This document shows positions 38,801 to 45,903 of a stretch of 64,000 bases of DNA, piece by piece. The stretch spans positions 1 to 64,000 of the forward strand of contig CAZCJL010000008.1 in assembly GCA_964498785.1 (NCBI GenBank), read 5' to 3'. The translations under genes and the position numbers were made by a program. A model generated the notes under the pieces. It worked only from the letters and a program-made list of their open reading frames with translations, ran no database searches and had not been told where the DNA came from. How positions within the stretch are numbered: position 1 is the first letter of the stretch; every line of letters starts with the position of its first letter. This DNA comes from Mariaggregatimicrobium sp964498785. GTDB taxonomy: Bacteria > Zhuqueibacterota > Zhuqueibacteria > Thermofontimicrobiales > Thiofontviventaceae.

Positions 38801-39136
38801 AAAATTTCTGACATAATTCCCCGGAACTGGTTGACCCTGATTCGGCGCATAGAAAGTAAAAACAATATCTTTAGGAGTTTCGCTACCAATGTTAATGAAT
38901 GTAAATGTATATTCTATCGTCCCGCCGCGCCTGACAGTGGAAGTATCCGTGGTCAGTTTCGAGTAAATGTCAATATAATTTGGCTTTAACAGACTCTGGT
39001 CATCCCTTTTGGGGGGCTGTTCCTGCGGACTTGCTAAAACAAAGTGACTCGAAAAGTTTAAAAGGATAAAAAGTGTAAAGATGCATGATGCAATTTTGGA
39101 TAAAAAACTATCCATTGAACGAAGCTTGTTGTTCAC
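35849..39136 (-). CDS. Large surface protein with DUF11/CARDB-like repeats, degenerate VWA and FlgD-like sorting tail
   Basis: This 1095-residue protein starts with GTG at 39136; GGGAGGG lies seven bases upstream, and the next in-frame ATG lacks such a site. After a signal peptide (about 14-36) come two DUF11-like repeats (about 55-310), a CARDB-like domain (about 318-428) and a von Willebrand A domain (about 538-720). The VWA keeps LTDG at 633-636, but the first MIDAS motif reads PTSSA (545-549) instead of DxSxS, so metal binding is doubtful. More beta domains follow, then a FlgD-like sorting tail (VDLNVYNVAGEHVRTL ... SGVYIVTME). It is probably exported by T9SS and cotranscribed with the PorV-like barrel, between the two cassettes. 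Confidence 0.78.
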   Translation of the reverse strand: MNNKLRSMDSFLSKIASCIFTLFILLNFSSHFVLASPQEQPPKRDDQSLLKPNYIDIYSKLTTDTSTVRRGGTIEYTFTFINIGSETPKDIVFTFYAPNQGQPVPGNYVRNFQQIGVSQGIVYDTTTYADEGNIATVKWTMAELSSPDSQRIVFSVDADSLNESRALTGVMALVCPGFSNSNSAEVTLILTPQLTISKYVDPSGGYKPGSQGVYYLKVCNNGQRGIDSVLVYDELSQHIIVDLAGIIPDEYSIDNNICSWNIDMLNPGDSVLYSIPFMVNPGFQVTSNPAESRILNTAHAEAGIYRSSASISFLVTAADIEATITPKLDDYSPGYPLTLEGVIQNIGISAIGDPFRVGFFLEDTSKQNQIGEDFIFDTLSVAEGDIEPVSVVWENPPEGLHRIILFADHQNDILEIDEMNNLDTMMVSVRITELDVRTNVITYFENSDPIYDMSPFYPDSLFAYVAVMDQNFHPVRGIASRTGWVSGDQQTDAGESVRSVWYPIYEFPEGAAEPYPSVYTTGVAPFVTQIAEQDQWPVTATFVVPTSSAGVISAIKDSLCSMVEKFNEAKDQVAVVSYSNHVENVLELTGNFEDACSALRESNSTSPAVLMDAIYRGIAESAQRPGRRAVIVLTDGNNTSFLTRTQVMDYSMKMAVPIILLNYGTADQTELKILAETCGGYYQELSSAETEFFEKLFELLTNYYLVAYKSPNRTMEGTIRNFDVTINYPKDPFPVGTDTLGRYLAPVDNNDLWLEVASFPSGLAVEKHWKTTNPEETYDYVLSILNTGNDRLNNITIENLNSQYVTITEQSTGDDRSVWQNQSLNMGERRVLTLPATVDSELPYSWLSVIDSAAAYTADVSTAANDTVWIIQDVAADIRVSQADVAEYPSTKKAERFLFACDSERDSCAYNIKFWVQLPMNVSDFSIIVYDALDVEQNFTEQITNMPQFPTLPDTISIEPFFSPTGKVTETDEEKWVARLSYTDELGNQGASLAEFYLVAENKLILNRNVVDLGNDVLVSIELTKDSPVDLNVYNVAGEHVRTLVENRQYPIGFSEVDGGWDCKDKNGRLVGSGVYIVTMEAGGRTTWQKVIVVR

Positions 39137-39988
39137 CGATATCCCTCCCTCTTAAAATGAATTTTTTATAGATTTATGCAAAATTGCGCTTTAATTCACA
39201 ACCGTTGAATTTTTGCGGAGTTCAACAATTCTGTTTGATAAGCGTTTGAAAATCAAGCAAATATTACAGGGAAACCCGAGTTCTCCTACGCGCGATCCGA
39301 AATTTATCTATCACTTATCTTGCATAATTCTATGGCTCTTTTTTAACAATATCCCTTTTCCATAAATCATTACGATAACACGCTCTTATATACTATTATT
39401 CCACAAGCCACCAGCATCTATATTTAATTACATTTTCTTACTGTAAAACATCAAGCTATTAATGATTTTTTAATAACAAGCTACTGATTTTATTATAAAC
39501 TAACAAATCTCCTTTTAATAATTTATTGTATTATTATAGGTTGTCTAATTTTATGCAATAACACATCTATTTTCATTATATTTTTATGCTGCTTTCTAAA
39601 TTTATTTTTAAAGTAAAATATATATATTTTATTTAACAATGTCAAGATTTTTATTAGATATAAGCTTAATTTTAGACAATTTCTTCGTAAGATCAATCGA
39701 TGTTTTATTTGGTTAGTCCATATTACATTATTGATTTATTATTAGCTATAAAATTAGATAGCATTCAACGACTATTTTCAATATACAAATGACAAAGCCG
39801 AAAGTAAAGTCCGGTAATATTACCATAACATCATTAATATTGAATTTATTAAGGTTAGAAAGATTCAATCCCGTTCATCGAGATTGCTTATCGTAGCATT
39901 ATTTGTTGTAATAAACAGAATGGGAAGGATATTTTACAGTAATTTAAAAATATTTAACTTCGCAAAAGTAAAAAAACAATCATACATT
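39137..39988. other. Intergenic region of 850 bp, AT-rich
   Basis: No gene is supported here. The region separates the end of cassette B (39989) from the start of the VWA protein (39136) and probably holds the latter's promoter near 39137-39300. The only palindrome I noticed is the 12-bp GGTAATATTACC at about 39812-39823. A plus-strand open frame at 39884-40132 overlaps the cassette B gene in antisense and has no recognisable protein signal. Confidence 0.55.
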
Positions 39989-40648
39989 TCAATTTCGATC
40001 TCTGATAAAGACAGTATCAACGAGTGTCTTATAAATAAAAATACAGTCATAAAGGGTTGTATCACTTTTTACTGCGATTTGTTCGAGAAGTACATCTTTG
40101 ACGCGAGGTTCTTCCTTGGGAATAACCTTTAATGCATTTTCTGTATGCCCCCATAGTTCAAACAAAACTGTGGATGAATCGCGTTCAAACCGAATTTTAA
40201 TAGGTAAGTCCTGGTAATTATGATTCAGTCCTTTCAGAATAGCTCCAAAGATATTGTATGCTGGTTTATTTGATTCATAATCTGCGGCAAAAGAAACATC
40301 CTTATTTTCAGCAGTAATCTGAAAATTCGCTTTAAATTCCCATTGATTCATACGCTTTTGTGCGGCATCTGATATAAACTGCAGGAAATATACATTATCA
40401 GACGGATACAATTTAACAATATCATTTTCACCAAAGCCGTTTCGACTCACGTCGATAATATCCATTTTTGTTACTAAAGTCTCAGGAATAAAAAATTCAT
40501 CCATAAAAAATGAAATCAATTTTGAATCTGACAGCGATACCTTTGGCACTGAAACCTGATTCACTTCCACTTTATTATCAATCTGAGCGTAAGAAAAATT
40601 AATCCATGATAGGATGAAGATACATGTCAGAGACATCATAGTTTTCAT
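39989..40648 (-). CDS. Small exported protein, cassette B copy, unknown family
   Basis: This 219-residue protein has a signal peptide (about 5-21, ending FSYAQ). It is the paralogue of the 15365-16039 product: MDIIDVSRNG, ENDIVKLYPSDNVYFLQF and KRMNQW align with corresponding stretches there. Its start overlaps the stop of the single-span protein gene as ATGA, so translation is coupled. In both cassettes it is the last gene. No catalytic motif is visible. Conserved linkage to the motor suggests a periplasmic or outer-membrane accessory factor. Confidence 0.75.
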   Translation of the reverse strand: MKTMMSLTCIFILSWINFSYAQIDNKVEVNQVSVPKVSLSDSKLISFFMDEFFIPETLVTKMDIIDVSRNGFGENDIVKLYPSDNVYFLQFISDAAQKRMNQWEFKANFQITAENKDVSFAADYESNKPAYNIFGAILKGLNHNYQDLPIKIRFERDSSTVLFELWGHTENALKVIPKEEPRVKDVLLEQIAVKSDTTLYDCIFIYKTLVDTVFIRDRN

Positions 40649-41691
40649 TTGCCGTTTTCTCCGTTCGCATCTTTAGTTTTAATTGTGTGCCACCATGACA
40701 GAAATATCTGATAAAATTCTTTAGTTGCGGCTTCAGATGGATTTTCCTGTCTTGTAATAAAGGAAACAATCCGATTATTCTGGTCTATTCGGACATCGCC
40801 TTTTCTCAAATAATTACTTTTTTCTTTGAAGCCATTATCAATGAGCAAGATAGATTTATCTTTATGAACAAGACAAATTCGAACTTCCATCATATTTTCT
40901 TTGCACAGTAAATACAAGTCATAAACTTCATTGTCAACAGAAAATTTAACTTTAGAAGTTAAATTTCCGTGCTCATAATTCATAAATCGTTTCAACACGT
41001 TCGAAAATGATGTTGAATTATTTTTCATCCATATAATTAACTCATTTATTAACTCTGAAATGTCCTGTTCATTATCATCAACATCATCCCTAAGTTTTAT
41101 TTCCACAATTTGTTCTTCAGGGATCGCTTTTTCATCCGGGATTCCTTCATTTTCAATATCTCCGAAATCATTCGTGTAAACATCAACATGCAAATTTGAA
41201 CCTGTTTCAATTTCAATACTGGGTCCTTCCACAGGCTGCCCTGATGAAAGCACATTTCTTGGGAAACGAGTATATTTACTATCAAACCGCAAGTCGGTCA
41301 ATTGAGCAATCTGGTCTGTTTTGGTTACAGAAATTTTATTATCTGTCTGCTGGGTAGATGGCATCTGCAGGGCGTTATATTTTTCTCGACTTAATTTTAG
41401 TTTACGGTCCGTTTCACTCAGGAAATCCAAACTCGGAATAATAATATTATCTGTTTCTGACTCTGCATCTTTATCGGCAACAGAACCATGTATACGTTGG
41501 TTATTGACAGTTTGCTTCGGAGGTTTTGGCTTAAACAGCGCCCAGTCTATTTCCTTCGGCGGCTGTTTGAAAATATAACGATTCGGAGTTACCTTAATTG
41601 CTCCCAGAATAAAATAGATTAAAATTAGCATGACCGCGAGTATGGCATCACACATTCGCTTCTGCTTATTAATTCGTAATCTAAATTTCAT
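40645..41691 (-). CDS. Single-span periplasmic protein, TonB-like position, cassette B
   Basis: This 348-residue protein has a basic N-terminus, one membrane helix (about 15-33), a linker with KQPPKEIDWALFKPKPPKQ-type proline/lysine stretches reminiscent of TonB, and a C-terminal domain of about 130 residues. That domain (LIIWMKNNSTSFSNVLKRF, LLIDNGFKEKSNYLRKG, FYQIFLSWWHTI) is a divergent version of the one in the two cassette A proteins. I chose the ATG at 41691, which overlaps the upstream ExbD stop by 11 bases and puts the helix at the same distance from the start as in the paralogues. It is the likely transmission element between motor and outer membrane. Confidence 0.7.
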   Translation of the reverse strand: MKFRLRINKQKRMCDAILAVMLILIYFILGAIKVTPNRYIFKQPPKEIDWALFKPKPPKQTVNNQRIHGSVADKDAESETDNIIIPSLDFLSETDRKLKLSREKYNALQMPSTQQTDNKISVTKTDQIAQLTDLRFDSKYTRFPRNVLSSGQPVEGPSIEIETGSNLHVDVYTNDFGDIENEGIPDEKAIPEEQIVEIKLRDDVDDNEQDISELINELIIWMKNNSTSFSNVLKRFMNYEHGNLTSKVKFSVDNEVYDLYLLCKENMMEVRICLVHKDKSILLIDNGFKEKSNYLRKGDVRIDQNNRIVSFITRQENPSEAATKEFYQIFLSWWHTIKTKDANGENGK

Positions 41692-42070
41692 AATTAATAC
41701 TTTTTTGAATATTGTTCTTTTCACAGAGATCAATCAGATCAATTGTCAACTGGATCATAGTATCCAAATCCGGTTCAATTATCGCAACCAGGTTTCCATG
41801 TTCATTTTGAAGTTCAATTAATTTTGCCTCAACGTCTTTTAGTTCAGCAACGTTTACTGCTTTTTGTTTTCCTTCATCGATTTCATACGTTTGATTTTTC
41901 AGAATCCTGACGAAAACGACTATCTTATTTTCAACCGGTGTATTGCTCTCTGTGGCTCCCTGTGGTAATTTTACCTGGGTTTTTACCGTAAAATCAGAAA
42001 TCCCGATAAAACCAAGGAGCAAAATCAATACAACGTCTATCAACCGAATTATTAAACCACCTTTACTCAT
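41681..42070 (-). CDS. ExbD/TolR-like protein, cassette B second copy
   Basis: This 129-residue protein has an N-terminal helix (LIIRLIDVVLILLLGFIGI) with the conserved membrane aspartate at Asp12 and a small periplasmic domain. Its C-terminal part (AIIEPDLDTMIQLTIDLIDLCE) aligns with that of the 22852-23325 product (IIINPKPESMIQATINLIDICR), so it corresponds to the second ExbD of cassette A. It lies 16 bp after the first copy and overlaps the next gene by 11 bases. Confidence 0.82.
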   Translation of the reverse strand: MSKGGLIIRLIDVVLILLLGFIGISDFTVKTQVKLPQGATESNTPVENKIVVFVRILKNQTYEIDEGKQKAVNVAELKDVEAKLIELQNEHGNLVAIIEPDLDTMIQLTIDLIDLCEKNNIQKSINYEI

Positions 42071-42086
42071 AAGATTTCCAATGCGT

Positions 42087-42488
42087 TTAGTTCATTCGTC
42101 TTATCACATCGATCCCTTTTACAATGCCCAGTTCATCACAAAATCGCGCTAACATCACCGTGTAACGAATCGGAGTGTCCCAATTCGAGCGAATTCTAAT
42201 CCGGGTTTTTGCATTATTAATGATTGCTTTTTGATTATTATCAATAATATAATTTTTCAGATCCTCAAAATCCGCAAGTTTTCGAGTTTCATTATCTACC
42301 AGGAAAATTCCATCCGTTGTAATGCCAATAATGAGAATGGATTCCATATCAAGTTCAGTCGCTGGTGTTTGCGTACTTTTAGGTAATTCAATTTTACTTT
42401 TCCGACTAATTTCACTAATGGAAATAAATCCGAAAAGCAATATCAGCACAACATCGATTAATCTGACAATTATTCCACCACCTGTCAT
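42087..42488 (-). CDS. ExbD/TolR-like protein, cassette B first copy
   Basis: This 133-residue protein carries the helix IIVRLIDVVLILLFGFISI with Asp12 as the predicted proton carrier. Its C-terminal part (RIRSNWDTPIRYTVMLARFC) matches the 23335-23733 product (RIRSYWNLPIKYTMRIAQFC) closely, confirming a one-to-one correspondence of ExbD copies between cassettes. The start codon lies one base after the ExbB-like stop, so the two are translationally linked. It probably pairs with the next gene's product inside the channel. Confidence 0.83.
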   Translation of the reverse strand: MTGGGIIVRLIDVVLILLFGFISISEISRKSKIELPKSTQTPATELDMESILIIGITTDGIFLVDNETRKLADFEDLKNYIIDNNQKAIINNAKTRIRIRSNWDTPIRYTVMLARFCDELGIVKGIDVIRRMN

Positions 42489-42489
42489 A

Positions 42490-44037
42490 TCACTGACCTA
42501 ATGCTTCAAATTCGATTCTATTTCTTTTTAATCCCTTTGCATAAACATTAATGGAATTGAAACCAGGTTCGGGTCGCAATGTGAAATAGCTTTGAGCAAC
42601 CCCGCTTGTGTCAGTTTTCGTAATGTAAGTTCTCTTATTTCCCGGGAAAAAACCTTTTCCAATTTTAACTTTGAAAACGACCTGATGATCAATAATTGGA
42701 TTATTGTAAGGGTCTTCCAGCTTAACCACAAATGGATCCTTCAACTCCTGGCCTGCAGGAGAATTTTGAAGATTACCAGAGACATAACGCAACTTACATG
42801 GGCTCGCCGGCATCCCGGTTGCCTTAAATTTAACAAATTCATCATTATTCCGTTTTAAACCAACCCGGACGATATTATCACCAGCATGGTTTCCTAAAAT
42901 TAAATGCGTTTTCGCGCAACCATCTTCATCAGCTTTAATTTCTTCGACCTTGCTACCGTTGCCTAAATTTCCATTTCCGCCTTCGATTGAAAATATGACG
43001 GTCTGCCCGCGAACTATGCTCTCATCAGAATTCAGAACCTGGACGACAAACGGAGATTTTAAACGGGTATTAACAGTGCCAACCTGATCATTGCCAGATA
43101 CAGCAATTATTTTATATTTCGATGCATCGCCTTCATCTTCCTCTGATTCAGGCTCGATAATCGTTTCAAGCATATCTTCGTCTAAAACCGTGCTTTCTTT
43201 TTGGTCCTTTGATTCGTCAGAAATCTTGTCTCGTATATCGATATAATCCTCAAATCGTCGCCCCAATCGCCCCGGAGGTTTACGCTGGTACTGAAGCAAC
43301 CTCAGGCGAAGTTCATCACTTTTTTCGAGCATTCGGTCTATTTTCCGCCGGAACGCACTCTGTATTTGGGTTGAAAAGAAATTTAAAATAATACTGGTTA
43401 CCAGTCCCATAAGTGTTGTTACCAACGCAAGCCCCATTCCTGTCAAAATAACCTGATTATCCAGGATGCCTTTTGAGAATGTGACAAACATGCCCCACAC
43501 AGTACCGAGCAATCCGAGCGCACCGGCAGTGTCAGAAAGGAAAGCCATTTTTCCCTGAAATGTTGCAAATTTAGCTTGTTGCACCTGATCAAAATTGGTG
43601 ATCTCATAGTGAAAATCTTCAGCGCGTTCTGTATTTCGAAAAATATTCAGCATATTGCTAAACAAATGATAGATCAGACTATCAGGATTATTACTGATAG
43701 TATCCTCAATTTTTTGAATATCGGCTCTTTTTAAATCCATGCCATAAATCGCCCGGGATCGCCGGCTATCGACAAAAAACTCGACGTATTTGTAAAGAAC
43801 GCTGCCCAGGCCAAAAGATAGAACAAGAAAAATAAACCAACGAAAGGGGCCCGCTAATCTGGTTATGTCCCACAAGTTATTGAAATCTGTTATGTTTGCC
43901 ATCGAACTTATATTGGATTCTTTACGTTGTTGCGACATTTGAAATGCATTTTCCGCGATATTTTTCTCCTGGGCAATAACAAATGTTCCAACAAGTATAA
44001 ACGATAACAGAATAAAAATGACAGTTTTGATTTTCAT
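42490..44037 (-). CDS. ExbB/TolQ/MotA-type proton channel fused to two invasin-like Ig domains, cassette B
   Basis: This 515-residue protein has a signal-like segment (about 4-22) and membrane segments at about 66-83, 166-188 and 200-222. ALGLLGTVWGMFVTF is the channel signature. A basic stretch and then a very acidic linker (about 250-305) lead to two Big_1-like domains at about 308-408 and 412-515 (VSGNDQVGTVNTRLKSPF; VSGNLQNSPAGQELKDPF). It is collinear with the cassette A protein, so the fusion predates the duplication and has been kept. GAGGGAGTAAGACT before the ATG at 44037 supports this start; the longer frame adds ten residues. The same topology problem applies: the Ig domains would be cytoplasmic unless an extra span exists. 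Confidence 0.82.
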   Translation of the reverse strand: MKIKTVIFILLSFILVGTFVIAQEKNIAENAFQMSQQRKESNISSMANITDFNNLWDITRLAGPFRWFIFLVLSFGLGSVLYKYVEFFVDSRRSRAIYGMDLKRADIQKIEDTISNNPDSLIYHLFSNMLNIFRNTERAEDFHYEITNFDQVQQAKFATFQGKMAFLSDTAGALGLLGTVWGMFVTFSKGILDNQVILTGMGLALVTTLMGLVTSIILNFFSTQIQSAFRRKIDRMLEKSDELRLRLLQYQRKPPGRLGRRFEDYIDIRDKISDESKDQKESTVLDEDMLETIIEPESEEDEGDASKYKIIAVSGNDQVGTVNTRLKSPFVVQVLNSDESIVRGQTVIFSIEGGNGNLGNGSKVEEIKADEDGCAKTHLILGNHAGDNIVRVGLKRNNDEFVKFKATGMPASPCKLRYVSGNLQNSPAGQELKDPFVVKLEDPYNNPIIDHQVVFKVKIGKGFFPGNKRTYITKTDTSGVAQSYFTLRPEPGFNSINVYAKGLKRNRIEFEALGQ

Positions 44038-44125
44038 AGTCTTACTCCCTCTTCTGTTCCAGCCCACGTTTTACGGCTTAGAGATTCATCCGGGATTGTT
44101 CGTATTTATAATTCAAAAAGCGTCA

Positions 44126-45862
44126 CTAATTGTGCAGTTTAATACGTAAATTGCCGCCTTTCCCGTCCTCTCCATTTTTAGGTTTTGAAAGCACCTCAAC
44201 ATTCAGTTGGCGGACAATCTTTTCAACCCTAAAATCTTTTCGTCTGGTTGTTAGCAAATTTCCATGAACATCCTTCCATCGAAACAGGTAAAAATATTTG
44301 TCGGGCTGCAAAAGATTTCCATCTGCATCCCGCCAGTCCCATTCAATTTTAGGGAGTTGATCATCCGGGCTTTGAAATGTTCGCAAAACGTGTCCATCAT
44401 AATCGTAAATTTCCAGTAACCAATTATGAATATAATTAAGCTTATCCCCCCGGATATAAAACGTTACTTTCTCCGGGAACATCAACTCAATTTCTTTATA
44501 ATACGCAATATTTTCTTTTTCTAATTTGGTAATCGAATCACATGATATTGATTTCGTCTTGAATTGACTATCATCTGTTGTTTTCAAGTGCTTGGCAACT
44601 TTTTGTAACCTTCTTTCATTAACAGGATTTAACAGCACCAGTATTTGATTTGCTTTTGTGTTTGTTGTTGAAATTTTGTGCAAATACTGTTTATATTGCT
44701 CAGCTAATTTGGGATTTAAATTTTTATCTGATAAACTGGCGTTGTATGTATACTCTGGCTTGAAAAAGTTATCATCTGTCTGACTTGAATCGATCTCACC
44801 TAATTCGTGCTCCATTAAAAACTCAACATGATTATTTGTAATTTCTCTGCAAAAATCCCGTTTCATTTTTTTCTTCATTATTTGAAGTCGATAATCTGAC
44901 ATTGTCACGACCAAATCATCGCTGATAAGAGCATCGGTAACAATGCTCCCGGTTTCTTCTTTTGTATGAAATCGATTATATGCAAAGTCGTACACAAAAC
45001 ATAGCTGATGAGAGCCTGTGCTGATCTCATTAAAATCGAACAATGGATAGTCATACCCATAAATAAGAGAAAATCCTCTTAACAGTTTTAATTGACCTTC
45101 TACTTTTGCACTTTTTGTTCCATATCCGAGACGAATAATTCCGCTTCCGGGAAAATAAGATTCTACCATACAAGAATACGAGGACGATTGATCCGTTATA
45201 TTAATATTCAACGTAGTACTGATAAACTTATAACTATAGCGAACTCCGAAATCAAACTGATGGGGTTGTTTTATACCATCTTTAGCAAGAGATACATCCG
45301 GCTGATTGATATGATCCCATGTAATCGCCAGATTTAAATTTGACTTTGGAAAAAAAATCAGCCCAAAACCAAAGCTATGAGATGTTTTGGAAGTTCCATC
45401 AGAAAAAACCGGATCATACTGATCAATTTGATCAAAATTTGACTTATCATAAGAATATGTAAAAATATTATATTTTATTCCTAAAGAAATATTACGAAAC
45501 GGCCGATGACTAATATTAAAGCTGAATTGCGATTGCTGATAAATAGGAAGACCGAAAAACTGGCCCGTTAAACCAACAACCATATTCTGGTTGAACACGA
45601 ACGGAGAAATAACACCAAAGTAATTATTTCGAAATCCGAACGCATTTTCCGGCATAAATCCAACATGAAAAGCTTTCATTCCAGCCATTATGTGAGACGG
45701 CTGAAATGGTAAAACAGCCGGATTTATGAACACGGATTTTGCATCGCGATAGTTAGCAGTATTTGCAACAACCAAATTTTGAGAATATAATCCAGATATT
45801 ACAGGTGTATGTAAAATAAACCACATACAAAGAAAATATATGGTTCGTTTGGCTCTTTGCAT
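44126..45862 (-). CDS. PorP/SprF-like outer-membrane barrel with periplasmic extension, cassette B
   Basis: This 578-residue protein has a signal segment in the first 28 residues and a barrel of about 30-300 that parallels its cassette A counterpart (SVFINPAVLPFQPSHIMAGM; AITWDHINQPDVSLAKDG). A helical linker and a short stretch reminiscent of a decayed OmpA-like fold follow (about 400-440, NPVNERRLQKVAKHL). A FlgD/Ig-like domain (about 470-550, IEWDWRDADGNLLQPDKYFY) comes last. GGAGAGTTTTATG supports the ATG at 45862; the longer frame adds 12 residues. It lies 41 bp after the giant adhesin gene, as an SprF-like partner would. The call rests on barrel pattern and context. Confidence 0.65.
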   Translation of the reverse strand: MQRAKRTIYFLCMWFILHTPVISGLYSQNLVVANTANYRDAKSVFINPAVLPFQPSHIMAGMKAFHVGFMPENAFGFRNNYFGVISPFVFNQNMVVGLTGQFFGLPIYQQSQFSFNISHRPFRNISLGIKYNIFTYSYDKSNFDQIDQYDPVFSDGTSKTSHSFGFGLIFFPKSNLNLAITWDHINQPDVSLAKDGIKQPHQFDFGVRYSYKFISTTLNINITDQSSSYSCMVESYFPGSGIIRLGYGTKSAKVEGQLKLLRGFSLIYGYDYPLFDFNEISTGSHQLCFVYDFAYNRFHTKEETGSIVTDALISDDLVVTMSDYRLQIMKKKMKRDFCREITNNHVEFLMEHELGEIDSSQTDDNFFKPEYTYNASLSDKNLNPKLAEQYKQYLHKISTTNTKANQILVLLNPVNERRLQKVAKHLKTTDDSQFKTKSISCDSITKLEKENIAYYKEIELMFPEKVTFYIRGDKLNYIHNWLLEIYDYDGHVLRTFQSPDDQLPKIEWDWRDADGNLLQPDKYFYLFRWKDVHGNLLTTRRKDFRVEKIVRQLNVEVLSKPKNGEDGKGGNLRIKLHN

Positions 45863-45903
45863 AAAACTCTCCGATGCTTTTGCACACTGAACTATCAAAT
45901 TAA

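Noticed and set aside
39884..40132. Plus-strand 82-residue open frame
   Set aside because: Half of it is antisense to the cassette B terminal gene and the rest lies in AT-rich intergenic DNA without a start signal.
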